Below are positions 7,545 to 16,978 of a stretch of 64,000 nucleotides of DNA, piece by piece. Each line of letters begins with the position of its first letter. Within the stretch, counting starts at the first letter, position 1. The translations under genes and the position numbers were made by a program. The notes beneath the pieces are model-generated. The model worked only from the letters and a program-made list of their open reading frames with translations. It did no database searches and was not told the DNA's origin. The stretch is from Phycisphaerae bacterium (GTDB taxonomy: Bacteria; Planctomycetota; Phycisphaerae; Sedimentisphaerales; Anaerobacaceae): contig JAPLMX010000128.1 in the NCBI GenBank assembly GCA_026386805.1, positions 1-64,000 of the forward strand. Direction: 5' to 3'.

Positions 7545-8507
7545 ATGAGGAAGCAAGTATTGTGCATCATTTCCATCGAAGCGTTTCTTCTCGCTGCATC
7601 CATCGGCACGGCGTTGGGACAGTCGTCCGCGAAACAAGCATCTGAGGGCGAAAAGAGCGTCTATCCCCCCATGACCGGTTTGCCTGAATGGATGACCATC
7701 GCGGGCTACGCGGATTTCGGCTACCGTACCACACAGTTCTACCAGCCGGACTATGACACGACAGTATTTCAGGGCGATAGTAGAATCGAATTCTGGGTCC
7801 CGCCGGGGCGAGAGACCTTCTCGTGGGGACCATACATCCGCTTTGCGGGCATAGACAGCAACCGGCGTCAACCTTGGGAGAATGCCTGGCTCGCGCTGCC
7901 GGGAGCTGGGTTCCAGGCGTATCCATTCAGCCAAAAGCAGTTGAGAGAACATACCGGCTGGCTTGGCGACATCTTAGGGCCGCTGAGACTGTTCGGGGAG
8001 TACAATCGGCTCGACTACTGGGGAGATGAGAACTGGTGGCGGCCGGACAACCAAGTCCGCGCCGGAGCCGAATACTGGCACGCGCGCTACGTCAACGACA
8101 CAACCAAACTCCTGTGGGGGGAGGTGTGGTCGGGGCTGTTTTGGCAATCGGCGAACGAATTCGACCCACACTACAACTCTGTCGTCTTTGCGAATGCCCT
8201 GCGCGCGGGCGTCAGGGTGCCGGACGCTGGCGTCTTATCCCTGTTCACTCCTTACGGGGTATTGGAGAGTTCCCTGACGGACAACGGCGCATATTACTGG
8301 GAGAACCGCTTGCTCGCGGGTTTCGGCATTCGTGTGGCGCCTTGGCTTCGACAGAAGCCAGACAGATTCAACTGGCTGACCCGCCTTGTCGTCTACGCCG
8401 AGTATCTGGAGGCGGTTGACTATTACCGCACCCAGGCGCCCGACAGCGTGCCCGATCACGACTTCCGCGTTGGAATCAATCTCGCCATCGGAGAGTGGTA
8501 CCGATGA
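7545..8507 (+). CDS. Outer-membrane beta-barrel protein, NfrA C-terminal-like
   Basis: A secreted protein of 320 aa with signal peptide MRKQVLCIISIEAFLLAASIGTALGQ; I start it at ATG 7545 rather than the GTG at 7530. The mature part is rich in aromatic residues and in alternating patterns (GYADFGYRTTQFYQ, LRLFGEYNRLDYWG, LVVYAEYLEAVDYYRTQ, FRVGINLAIGEWYR), typical of an outer-membrane barrel ending in an aromatic strand. The repeated YxEYLxxVxYY wording recalls the C-terminal domain of NfrA, the outer-membrane protein of an exopolysaccharide system used by phage N4. The neighbours (TPR protein, GH17-like enzyme) fit a role in glycan export. Medium certainty. Confidence 0.6.
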   Translation: MRKQVLCIISIEAFLLAASIGTALGQSSAKQASEGEKSVYPPMTGLPEWMTIAGYADFGYRTTQFYQPDYDTTVFQGDSRIEFWVPPGRETFSWGPYIRFAGIDSNRRQPWENAWLALPGAGFQAYPFSQKQLREHTGWLGDILGPLRLFGEYNRLDYWGDENWWRPDNQVRAGAEYWHARYVNDTTKLLWGEVWSGLFWQSANEFDPHYNSVVFANALRAGVRVPDAGVLSLFTPYGVLESSLTDNGAYYWENRLLAGFGIRVAPWLRQKPDRFNWLTRLVVYAEYLEAVDYYRTQAPDSVPDHDFRVGINLAIGEWYR

Positions 8508-8621
8508 GACTTAGTGGCATGGCAGTAAATCGCTCTTGCCTGGACAAACGACCGTGGGTGATAGGAGCAGAGTGGAGCGTATTCTGAATTCGAGATATCT
8601 TCGTTATGGAAGGGATCAGCT

Positions 8622-9110
8622 ATGCGACGAAAGGTTCTTACGGCAGCTCTGTTGCTGTGTGCGTTGACAATTGGTTTTTCTTGTGCGGCGACGGATCAGG
8701 GTGCGGGACAAGGCGTCGGTACCCCGTCCACTGCGGACCAAGTTTGGGCTGCGTACAACAAGAAAGACTACGCAGGTGCCATTGAGCGGGCGGATGAGTG
8801 TATTAACGAGTCCCTCGGCGAAGCTATGGGGGAGCAGGAAAAACTCGAGGCCAGCAAGACCTCTCCGCCCCCGGTAGGACCGGCCTCGCAACGAGAGAAG
8901 AAGGTCATATTCGCGCGAGCTGCCCTGAATGACGCAGCCACATGCTTGTACATCAAAGGCCGGTCCCTCGAAGCCATGAGACGCAAGGACGAGGCCATCA
9001 GCGTGTACAAGAACGCATCCAAGTTGACTTATGCACGCTGTTGGGACCCCCAGGGATGGTTCTGGTCCCCCTCTGAAGGATCTCTCAATAGGCTGCGGAT
9101 GCTGAAATAG
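8622..9110 (+). CDS. Secreted TPR-like protein, 162 aa
   Basis: The N-terminus MRRKVLTAALLLCALTIGFSCAATDQ is a signal peptide. The cysteine could be lipidated but the -2 Phe makes the lipobox imperfect. Two helical-repeat stretches, WAAYNKKDYAGAIERADECI and EAMRRKDEAISVYKNASKL, look like TPR units separated by a Pro/Ser linker. It probably works as a scaffold in the periplasm. It lies between the barrel gene and the GH17-like pair on the same strand. The specific function is not recognisable. Confidence 0.65.
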   Translation: MRRKVLTAALLLCALTIGFSCAATDQGAGQGVGTPSTADQVWAAYNKKDYAGAIERADECINESLGEAMGEQEKLEASKTSPPPVGPASQREKKVIFARAALNDAATCLYIKGRSLEAMRRKDEAISVYKNASKLTYARCWDPQGWFWSPSEGSLNRLRMLK

Positions 9111-9225
9111 AGGTCGGCCTCCCCGGCGAGCCGCCAGAAGAATTGATTTGTTGTCCCCTACTACAACATTCAACCCTCTGGCATTTCAGTGTACAGGAGA
9201 GCGTTGGAATCATAAGGAGCAACAA

Positions 9226-10473
9226 ATGGTAGTTGGAACGCTGGTAGCAATAACATCACAGGGACTTGCCGCCTGGGTATTCGGCACGTCATTACTCATA
9301 TTCCTGGGGGTAATGGCGATACTGGGAGTCATCAAAAAAAGGGACGCTATTCCTCCTTTCGCAGAGCAAATCCTTGCACTGTTCGCCGCTCTTCTGGCGG
9401 GTCTGTTTACGTTCTTCATCACAGGGACCATCGCAGTGGAAGGCAAGGGCATCCAGGCGGCAGGGGGTCTTGCCATGTTCGCGTTGGTCCGCCTTGGCTG
9501 GAAAGTCAGAGTAGAAGTGACGGCAGCCATAGAACCTCCAAGTCAAGAACCAGGACCAAAACCTGGGGAAAGCGTGCCTTCTCTGAGTGATGGCCAACCA
9601 AGGCCAGAGAAGAAGTTGAAGCCGAAGGCAAAACATCGAGGGCTTACCAAAACATCTGCCGCGGCTGTAGTGACTGTCGTGATCGGGGGGCTATTAATCG
9701 AAGCGACCGTGCCGGTGATTGACAGGAGCAGAGAGCATTTTGCCCGTGACACACATCCCGCTCCGACCCCAGGGGAGCCTCTCGTGGCTCCGCCGCAACC
9801 AACGTACAGCGCCTCGCCGTCCGTGATGAAGCAACCAGCGAACCGTGACTCGGCGTCGGTGATGGAAGAGTACCACCCTTCGGGGCTTATGGGGGACATT
9901 GGCGACTTGAGGCCCACGGCAAGAATGGAGGAGGCGGACCAGTTCACATACGAGCCTCAGGGAAGAGGGTCCCATGAATACGATTACAAGTATGTCAACG
10001 GGATACTCAACGAGAGGCCGGCCCAGTTTGCCGGAGTTATGTACTTGCACCCCCGCGGTAATTGGGGGACGGACCCTGCGGGTGGGTGCGACTTGAGGGA
10101 TGTTGCTGATGTGATCAGATGGGAAGCACGCGCTGTGGACGGGACTGTAAATGTTGAGTTTCTCATCGGGGGGATCACGTGGACATGGGATGAAATGGCC
10201 AAAAAGAAAGTGCCAGCCCCTTACCCTGATTCGCTTCCTCATACGGATTTGGGAACCAAGAGGCTCACTTCTGAGTGGAAACTCTTCGAGGTAGATCTCC
10301 GCGAGAAAGGACGAGTCAGAGACGATTTCAAAAAGGTGGTAGGTGGCTTTGGATGGGTCATCACCTGGGCGGCCAATGGATTGAAAATGTCTGATGATGC
10401 TCTAAGTCCTAATCAGAAAAAGGTATTCATAATTGAGATACGCAATATACGCTATGAAAGGAAACAACAATGA
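9226..10473 (+). CDS. Membrane-anchored protein with C-terminal beta-sandwich domain
   Basis: The start at ATG 9226 is set by AAGGAG about 7 nt upstream (the ORF opens at 9148). Two N-terminal hydrophobic helices (TSLLIFLGVMAILGVI, ILALFAALLAGLFTFFITGT) are followed by a charged linker, a third helix (AAAVVTVVIGGLLIEATV) and an extracytoplasmic domain of about 170 aa. That domain shares ordered motifs with the next gene's C-terminus: GLMGDIGD, FAGVMYLHPRGNWG, VEFLIGGIT, LTSEWKLFEVDLRE, VVGGFGWVITW and IRNIRYE. It may bind carbohydrate. The stop overlaps the next start (ATGA), so the pair is translationally coupled. Confidence 0.75.
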   Translation: MVVGTLVAITSQGLAAWVFGTSLLIFLGVMAILGVIKKRDAIPPFAEQILALFAALLAGLFTFFITGTIAVEGKGIQAAGGLAMFALVRLGWKVRVEVTAAIEPPSQEPGPKPGESVPSLSDGQPRPEKKLKPKAKHRGLTKTSAAAVVTVVIGGLLIEATVPVIDRSREHFARDTHPAPTPGEPLVAPPQPTYSASPSVMKQPANRDSASVMEEYHPSGLMGDIGDLRPTARMEEADQFTYEPQGRGSHEYDYKYVNGILNERPAQFAGVMYLHPRGNWGTDPAGGCDLRDVADVIRWEARAVDGTVNVEFLIGGITWTWDEMAKKKVPAPYPDSLPHTDLGTKRLTSEWKLFEVDLREKGRVRDDFKKVVGGFGWVITWAANGLKMSDDALSPNQKKVFIIEIRNIRYERKQQ

Positions 10474-11972
10474 GAACTATGATCGGGTGCGAGATGACAC
10501 GGTTATGGATCATTGGTCGAGCGACCTGCCTTTATACAGTCCCGGCCGTTCTCATGTTGGCGGCTGGTGCTTGTTCCTATGCAGCCGATGCGACAGGTAA
10601 TCTGCAAGCCTGGCAAGAGAAGATTGTGAACGCCGTGTGGGTAGCCTACTCCCCTCCTTCCGCTAACCCGCAAAAGGGAATGGAAGCAACGGTGGATGCC
10701 ATCCGTCAGGACCTTTCCATACTGCACGATGCAAAATTCACCGGGCTGGTGACGTATGGCTCGTCCGGCGTGATGGGCAAGGAGTTCCCCCAAATCGCCC
10801 GGCAAGCTGGTTTCAAAGGCCTCATCATGGGCGTCTGGGACCCGAACAACCAGCAGGAGATGGCGGCGGCCGTTTCCGCCGCGAAGAATCCAATCATTCT
10901 GGGGTACTGTGTAGGCAATGAGGGGCTTGGAAAGCGATACAACGTCAGAGACTTATCGAAGGCGATTGATGCTCTTCGCAAGGCCACTGGCAAGCGTGTG
11001 ACTACGACCGAAGAAATCGACGACTACACAGACGAGGAGTTGCTGGGCCTTGGCGACTGGATCTACCCGAACGCACACCCTTACTTCCACAGCCAGTTGG
11101 AACCCAAGGCCGCGATAGACTGGACCGTTGCTGCTTTCCAGGATCTCACCAGAAGAGGTAAACGCTTCGTTATGTTCAAAGAAGTTGGTCTGCCAACGGC
11201 GGGAGACCCTGCCGGGAAGATGTCCGAGGCAGCCCAGGACACTTACTACGTGGAACTCGCAAAGACGCCCGTGAAGTTTGTGTACTTCGAAGCCTTCGAC
11301 CAGCCTTGGAAGACGCACCTGCCTATTGAACCCCATTGGGGAATCTTCAATTCAGACCGTTCACCCAAGGTTCTCGCCAAGCGTCTACTGCCGCCTGTGC
11401 CGCTCCAGGCGGCACCTGATGAGCGTTTCTACGTCTATGAAGATGCAGACTCCTCCAAGAACCACTTCAAGCCGACGGGCTTCATGGGCGACACCGGCGA
11501 CATACATATCGACGAGGCATGTGAGGTCAAGCCGCACTCTGGTCAGACCTGCATCCGAATCCTCTATGATGCAAAAGGAAAGGGACCGAGCACGGCACCC
11601 TATCCTGGTGCCGCCAAATGGGCTGGCGTCTACTGGCAAGAGCCCCCCAACAACTGGGGAAAAGATGAAGTATGGAAGGATAGCGGCTTCAATCTCTCTC
11701 CATACAAGCGAATGGTCTTCTGGGCCAGGGCGGAGAAGGACTGCCGAGTTGAATTCAAGGTGGGTGGTATCAGCGAAAAGCACGGCGATAGCCTGAAATA
11801 TCCAAGAGGCAGAACGGCAAAGCTGACCACGGAGTGGAAAGAGTACGACATTGATTTGCGGGGAACTGATCTCGCTCGCATCATTGGCGGCTTCTGTTGG
11901 GCTACGAACTGGGACACCAATCCCGATGGGATCACATTCTATTTGGATGATATCCGTTACGAAAAGAATTGA
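10470..11972 (+). CDS. GH17-like glucanase/transglycosylase with beta-sandwich domain
   Basis: A 500-aa secreted protein (signal peptide near MLAAGACSYAADA). Residues about 50-310 look like a (beta/alpha)8 glycoside hydrolase of family 17: ILGYCVGNEGLG carries the expected acid/base Glu in an NE motif, and FKEVGLPTAG matches the nucleophile site (ETGWPS type). Such proteins cut or remodel beta-1,3-glucans, often beside glucan synthases. The C-terminal 165 aa repeat the domain of the preceding gene (GFMGDTGDIH, WAGVYWQEPPNNWGK, VEFKVGGIS, LTTEWKEYDIDLRG, DDIRYEKN). It overlaps the upstream gene by 4 nt. No glycosyltransferase lies in the window, so the substrate is unproven. Confidence 0.75.
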   Translation: MRTMIGCEMTRLWIIGRATCLYTVPAVLMLAAGACSYAADATGNLQAWQEKIVNAVWVAYSPPSANPQKGMEATVDAIRQDLSILHDAKFTGLVTYGSSGVMGKEFPQIARQAGFKGLIMGVWDPNNQQEMAAAVSAAKNPIILGYCVGNEGLGKRYNVRDLSKAIDALRKATGKRVTTTEEIDDYTDEELLGLGDWIYPNAHPYFHSQLEPKAAIDWTVAAFQDLTRRGKRFVMFKEVGLPTAGDPAGKMSEAAQDTYYVELAKTPVKFVYFEAFDQPWKTHLPIEPHWGIFNSDRSPKVLAKRLLPPVPLQAAPDERFYVYEDADSSKNHFKPTGFMGDTGDIHIDEACEVKPHSGQTCIRILYDAKGKGPSTAPYPGAAKWAGVYWQEPPNNWGKDEVWKDSGFNLSPYKRMVFWARAEKDCRVEFKVGGISEKHGDSLKYPRGRTAKLTTEWKEYDIDLRGTDLARIIGGFCWATNWDTNPDGITFYLDDIRYEKN

Positions 11973-12220
11973 GTGGTGCAGTTGGCTATGACTGTTCAAC
12001 CGGAGCAACTGAAGTATGCGAACAACTGCTGCGGATCATGAAGCGGATCGCGCGATATGTTGAAGCATGTCGTCCTGTCTCATGATCGTATCTCTAATGG
12101 AACGCCTCCGTCCGACGATCGGAGCCGAAGTGTTGCGTCCATGGCGCGTGCCGCGCAGAAGCACAGTCTATCTGTGGACACACATAAACAGTGTTTGGCA
12201 CATCCGAAAGGGGAGGAACC

Positions 12221-13063
12221 ATGAAGAAGACGGCATTGTTCTGCTTGATTTCGGTGGTGCAGGTTTCTCAAGCATTTGCCGCTTCCGAGAAGGAAGCGGG
12301 AAATGCTGACAACGCCATACAGCAGAGCAAGTACTTACCTCTGTCCGTAGGCAATAAATGGGTATACCGTAAGACGGTCCCGCGCGGCGCTGCGGTTGTT
12401 GCATGGGAAGCTTTGGAGATTGACGAGAAAATCCAATTTGCATTCGGACCGGTAGAGCAAATCCGGCAAGGGACTTTCGAAGAAGTGTATGTGATCAAGG
12501 ATCGTATCGTCGAAGACGGTCGTCAAAGATGGGTGATCGACGTTGGTACAAAGGAGACCGCCAGAGATGGAAGATACAGTGGTCTGATGATGAGTGTCGA
12601 CAGAGTTCTTTGGGGGAGGCTCCCTTCCAGTGAGCATGTGGTCGAGATAGGTGAGATAATGATTTGGGAGCACTTTGCAGGACCCTTCCGACAGCAGAGG
12701 ACTTTGCTCATCGAGCCACGCCAGCCCAGCGTAGAAGCTCATATGAGTCGGCTCGATGGAATGGTCATCGTAAGCAACTCATCCAAGCCTGCCGCAGTTA
12801 CAGTCCCAGCGGGGAAGTTCGAAGAGTGCATCGAAATTGTGACTGAACTCAGACTCAAACGGCGCGATGAGAAGGTGGATATCTGGAGAACGCGCAGCTA
12901 CTACGCTCCGAATGTCGGACTGGTGAAAGAAGAACAAAGCTCGCCTGAACGAAAACCCACTTACACTCTCGAACTCACGGAATACAAGTTGACCACGGAA
13001 AAAGATGCTGACAAGAAGGCCGAACAAGCCGCTCCAGCGGACCCGGACAAGCCGGCGCACTGA
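12221..13063 (+). CDS. Secreted hypothetical protein, 280 aa
   Basis: I start it at ATG 12221, 7 nt after GGGGAGG. Signal peptide MKKTALFCLISVVQVSQAFAAS. The phrase YLPLSVGNKWVYRKTV and the end YYAPNVGLVKEEQSS...YTLELTEYKL are the hallmarks of a widespread family of secreted, beta-rich proteins of unknown role in which a NxW motif opens the domain. The C-terminal tail is a Lys/Ala/Pro-rich linker. It follows the GH17-like gene after 248 nt without a visible terminator, so it may belong to the same envelope cluster. Confidence 0.7.
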   Translation: MKKTALFCLISVVQVSQAFAASEKEAGNADNAIQQSKYLPLSVGNKWVYRKTVPRGAAVVAWEALEIDEKIQFAFGPVEQIRQGTFEEVYVIKDRIVEDGRQRWVIDVGTKETARDGRYSGLMMSVDRVLWGRLPSSEHVVEIGEIMIWEHFAGPFRQQRTLLIEPRQPSVEAHMSRLDGMVIVSNSSKPAAVTVPAGKFEECIEIVTELRLKRRDEKVDIWRTRSYYAPNVGLVKEEQSSPERKPTYTLELTEYKLTTEKDADKKAEQAAPADPDKPAH

Positions 13064-13107
13064 GCATTTCGTTCGGCACCGCAGATAGACGGGAGGCAGG
13101 TCAGAAA

Positions 13108-13139
13108 CCGGGGCAGACCTACACTTTTTACATTCTGGT
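13108..13139 (+). repeat. 32-nt dispersed repeat, copy 2
   Basis: CCGGGGCAGACCTACACTTT followed by TTACATTCTGGT, diverged from 758-789 but in the same order. The rest of 13064-13331 shows no gene. Confidence 0.45.
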
Positions 13140-13331
13140 TCTGTGTTTGCGCAAGGCGATGAGGAAGATATACGCTCGCTGCTGCCCACCATGACACTGG
13201 AGCAGGGGCATAGTACAAGAGGGGGACTCCGTCAAGAGGAGAACCCAAGCGAACGGCGGCTGACACGGATTCGTGTGCGCGTGCCAACCGTTGGGTCGAG
13301 CGTGTCTACGCGAGCGCCAGTTTGGCACCCA

Positions 13332-15017
13332 TCAATCTTCCGGCAGGGGTTTGCCTTTGGTTTCCGGGGCCCAGATCAGGGCGACGATGCCTACGAGATA
13401 GATCAGGCACATCATCATCGCCACCGTGCGGAACGGCATCATCGTGCTCAGCCAGCCCAGCAGCATCGGGAACGGGGCCGCCGCGTAGCGGACCGTGTTG
13501 TAGCAGAAACCGACGCCCGTGCCTCGCAGCCGGGTGGGGAAGATCTCCGGGAAGTAGATCGAGTAGCCCGCGAAACAGGACAACGTGCCGAAGCCCATGA
13601 GCGGCAGCATCCAGTACACGTCCGTCTCCGTCTTGAGCGAGTGGAACACGAACGCCACGATCACCAAGCAGAACGAGAACGCCAGGAAAAACGCCGTGCG
13701 CCGGTTGAAACGAGATGCGACCCACGTGAAGGTCAACATGCCCAGCATCGCACCGACGTCCTGGAGCAGCGTCCCGCGGCTCTTGCACTTGTCAATGGTT
13801 CGTTGCAGCTCGGAGATGGTGCCGGCAAAGACCTGCTCCAGCAATTGCCGGTTCAGGAAGATGATGTCCTGTTTCTCGCCCTTGGCCTGGACCAGTTGCG
13901 CCATGTTCGACGTGCGTTTCGTCAGCTCCACCGACTGGAACGCCGCAGCGTCGTAGAGACTTCCCTCCAGGATGAGCCGGTTGAGGTCGGTCCGCAGCGC
14001 CTCCTGCGTGGCCTCCGGGACGTCCTGGCCAGGCTGGACCTGATCCAGCAGGCTCTGCACTTCGGGGGATAGTTGCTTCTTGATATGGGCAGAGGCCGAA
14101 TTGGCGCCGGCCTTCAAGGCCAGGGAGATCTCCGCCGGCTTGAGGATCTCTTTGGCCAGCAGCGGACGGTTGCGGAACGCCGTCGTGATCAGCTCCGGGG
14201 AGAAGAACGCGATGCCCCACAAGCCGACCATGCCCGCCACGCCGAAGCAGATGCCGATAATCGTGCTCTTGCGCCAGCGGGGATCGCGGAACAGGTCCGA
14301 AATGCGTCCGACTTTCCGGCCGGCGCCGCTGGCCGCCTGGGCCTTGGCCTTCTTCCAGGGTTCCGGCTCCTTCAGGATCAGGATAATGGGCACCACCAGG
14401 ACGATCGGCAGGACGCCCACGAAGAATAGCACCTGCCAGCCACTCCAGTGGCCCCAGAAGTTCTCCTTGCCGAGCACGATGCCGATACTCACGCCCGAGG
14501 CCAGGATGTTGCCGATGGCCGAGAGCGACTGCATCACGCCCAGGGCGATCGTGCGGAAGCGCGGCGTCACGCTCTCGGCCAGCAGGGTCGTGGCCGAGCC
14601 GAACATGCCGCCGACACCCAGGCCGCACAGGAAGCGGTAGATCAGGAATTCCGTGCCGTTGCGGGCCAGCCCGGATAGGCCGGCGAAAATCGTGTACGCC
14701 AGGAGCGTGGCGACCATCGCCTTGACCCGGCCGTACTTATCGCTCATCATGCCGAACAGAATGCCGCCCGTGCCCCAGCCAACCATCAGGATCATCGTGG
14801 CCAGGCCGCCCCAGTACTTCACGTCGCCGTCCGGGGCGGTCGCCCCGAGCAGTTCCCGCAGCGCGGGCTCGCGCGCCAGCACAAAGATCCGCTGGCCCAT
14901 GCAGTCGAACAGCCAGCCGCTCGCCGCCAGGATCAGGACCAGCCAGTGATAAAGCGTTACTTCTCGCCACCACGGGGTCTCGGCGGGGTCTCGGGGTAGA
15001 GCAATCGGTTCAGCCAT
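13332..15017 (-). CDS. MFS transporter with a large central soluble insert
   Basis: A 561-aa major facilitator transporter. The loop motif GMMSDKYGRVKAM after helix 2 and PEIFPTRLRGTGVGF in the second half place it among organic-acid/sugar-type MFS carriers (AAHS or sugar-porter like). About 130 residues between the two six-helix halves (roughly 285-410, KEILKPAEISLALKAGANS...) are soluble, helical and charged, much longer than the usual central loop. The ribosome site AAGGAGAAAG precedes ATG 15017. It is divergently transcribed from the nucleoside transporter. Substrate unknown. Confidence 0.85.
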   Translation of the reverse strand: MAEPIALPRDPAETPWWREVTLYHWLVLILAASGWLFDCMGQRIFVLAREPALRELLGATAPDGDVKYWGGLATMILMVGWGTGGILFGMMSDKYGRVKAMVATLLAYTIFAGLSGLARNGTEFLIYRFLCGLGVGGMFGSATTLLAESVTPRFRTIALGVMQSLSAIGNILASGVSIGIVLGKENFWGHWSGWQVLFFVGVLPIVLVVPIILILKEPEPWKKAKAQAASGAGRKVGRISDLFRDPRWRKSTIIGICFGVAGMVGLWGIAFFSPELITTAFRNRPLLAKEILKPAEISLALKAGANSASAHIKKQLSPEVQSLLDQVQPGQDVPEATQEALRTDLNRLILEGSLYDAAAFQSVELTKRTSNMAQLVQAKGEKQDIIFLNRQLLEQVFAGTISELQRTIDKCKSRGTLLQDVGAMLGMLTFTWVASRFNRRTAFFLAFSFCLVIVAFVFHSLKTETDVYWMLPLMGFGTLSCFAGYSIYFPEIFPTRLRGTGVGFCYNTVRYAAAPFPMLLGWLSTMMPFRTVAMMMCLIYLVGIVALIWAPETKGKPLPED

Positions 15018-15211
15018 GTGTCTTTCTCCTTACTAAAGCACAACCGGGCCGCAGTGTACCGCCAAACCACCGAGGGGCCAAGTGATTTTTCCTGGGGATG
15101 GGCACCAGCGGTGCGCCAGGATTATGCCAAGGCAGGCCCCTGGCTGCCGGGTGCCCTGGGAACCGGGAAAACGGTAGCCAGACCCTTTGTCCCCCGGTAG
15201 AATGCCGCGGC

Positions 15212-16525
15212 ATGGATGGCTACAATCTGGTCAGTTTTGCAGGGATTTTCGTTCTGGCGGCGCTGGCATGGGCCTTGTCCGCCGACCGGCGGAATGTCAA
15301 TTGGCGGGTGATCGGATGGGGGATCGGCCTACAGCTTCTGATCGCCCTGTTTGTCTTCGTCGTGCCGGCCGGGGCCAGGGTGTTTCTCCTCGTCAACGAC
15401 GTGGTGGTCAAGGTCCTCGACTCGGCCGGTGAGGGGGCACGCTTCGTGTTTGGGCGTCTGGCCCTCGGGCCGGGACAAGTCAGCAAGGAGGGCGCCGAGT
15501 CACTCGGTTTCATGCTGGCGTTCCAGGCGTTCCCGACGATCATCTTCTTCTCCGCATTGATCGCCATCCTCTACTACGTGGGTCTCATGCCCCTGGTCAT
15601 CAAGGGCTTCGCCCGGGTATTTACCCGGCTGATGCGGGTGTCCGGGGCCGAGTCGCTGGTTGTCGCGAGCAACATCTTCGTCGGCGTGGAATCGAACCTG
15701 ACGATCAAGCCGCACCTGGCGAGCCTCACGGCGTCGGAGTTGTGCACCGTCCTGACGGCAGGCATGGCCACCGTCGCCTCGAACGTCCTGGCCCTGTACG
15801 TGCTGGCGCTCCAGAAGCAGTTCCCCACGATCGCGGGGCACCTGATCTCGGCGTCGCTGCTGTCCGCCCCCGCCGCCCTGCTGATGTCGAAACTCCTGCT
15901 GCCCGAAAGCGGCAAGCCGGTAACCCTGGGCCTGAACGTGGAGCCGTATTACGAGCGGGACGGCAGCCTCTTCGAAGCGATCATCAACGGGGCCAACGCC
16001 GGTGTTCGCATGATCGTAGGGATCGTCGCCCTGCTCATCGCCGTCCTTGGGCTGGTGGCGCTGGTCGATCTGGTGCTCGGGGGCCTCGGGAACGTCCTCA
16101 ATCCCATGCTCGGCACACACGGCGTCTGGTCGCTGGGCGGCTTGTTCGGCTATCTGTTCTACCCGCTGATTCTCGTCCTCGGCGTGCCCCCCAGCGACGC
16201 GGGCGTGGTCGCGCGGATCGTCGGCGAGCGGGTGATCGTCACGGAAGTCACATCCTACAGCGACTTGGCCGGGGCGATGGAGCACGGACTGCTCCAACAC
16301 GGACGTTCGGCAGTCATCACGGCATATGCGTTGTGCGGGTTTGCCCACGTGGCCTCGATGGCCATCTTCGTCGGCAGTATCTGCGCCCTGGCCCCGCAGT
16401 GTGCCAAGGGCATCGGCCCCATCGCCGTGCGGGCCCTGGTCGCCGCGACGCTGGCCTGCCTGATGACCGCCTGCGTGGCCGGGGCATTCTTCATGGAGGG
16501 ATCGATTCTGTTGGGAGGCTCGTGA
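15212..16525 (+). CDS. nupC: Concentrative nucleoside transporter (NupC/CNT family)
   Basis: 437 aa from ATG 15212 (MDGYNLVSFAGIFVLAALAW); the ORF opens earlier at 15098 but the conserved first helix begins here. The CNT signatures are clear: GVESNLTIKPHLASLTASEL, the gate motif GMATVASNVLALYV and SLLSAPAALLMSKLLLPE. These proteins import nucleosides with Na+ or H+ through the inner membrane. The stop overlaps the next ATG by 1 nt (TGATG), so the cupin gene downstream is coupled. Confidence 0.9.
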   Translation: MDGYNLVSFAGIFVLAALAWALSADRRNVNWRVIGWGIGLQLLIALFVFVVPAGARVFLLVNDVVVKVLDSAGEGARFVFGRLALGPGQVSKEGAESLGFMLAFQAFPTIIFFSALIAILYYVGLMPLVIKGFARVFTRLMRVSGAESLVVASNIFVGVESNLTIKPHLASLTASELCTVLTAGMATVASNVLALYVLALQKQFPTIAGHLISASLLSAPAALLMSKLLLPESGKPVTLGLNVEPYYERDGSLFEAIINGANAGVRMIVGIVALLIAVLGLVALVDLVLGGLGNVLNPMLGTHGVWSLGGLFGYLFYPLILVLGVPPSDAGVVARIVGERVIVTEVTSYSDLAGAMEHGLLQHGRSAVITAYALCGFAHVASMAIFVGSICALAPQCAKGIGPIAVRALVAATLACLMTACVAGAFFMEGSILLGGS

Positions 16526-16893
16526 TGCTCATTCGTCGCCTTGAGGACTGTGATAGATTCATCGGAGGGGACGACTCGATCTTGCGCGAGCTTCTCCACC
16601 CGGACAAGACCGAGATCGCGATTCGCTACAGCTTGGCGCACGCCGTGGTCAAACCCAGCGACAGAACCAAGCCTCACCGGCTCAGAACGGCCGAGGTCTA
16701 CTACGTCATGGCGGGCCACGGCCGCATGCACATTGACGCTGAGGTCTCCGAGGTGAATGCCAATTGTGCCGTGTACATCCCGCCAGGATCAACGCAATAC
16801 ATCGAGAACATCGGGGCCGCCGACCTCGTCTTCCTGTGCCTCGTGGACCCGGCGTGGCGGGCGCAAGACGAGGAGGTCCTGGAGGGCGACTGA
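16525..16893 (+). CDS. Small cupin-domain protein
   Basis: 122 aa read from the ATG overlapping the nupC stop; the ORF track shows it only as the tail of a longer shadow ORF (15742-16893). The sequence has the cupin pattern: KPHRLRTAEVYYVMAGHGRMHIDAE (motif 1, with His and Glu ligands) and CAVYIPPGSTQYIENIG (motif 2). Such single-domain cupins bind metal and often act on sugars or sense small molecules. Being coupled to a nucleoside transporter hints at a role in sugar or nucleoside use, but the substrate is unknown. Confidence 0.85.
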   Translation: MLIRRLEDCDRFIGGDDSILRELLHPDKTEIAIRYSLAHAVVKPSDRTKPHRLRTAEVYYVMAGHGRMHIDAEVSEVNANCAVYIPPGSTQYIENIGAADLVFLCLVDPAWRAQDEEVLEGD

Positions 16894-16978
16894 TTCCGCG
16901 CCATGACAATCCCGACGCTCATCACGTTTGCTGCTTATTTCGCCATCTTATTGGGCATCAGTCACGAGGAGGATGAAG

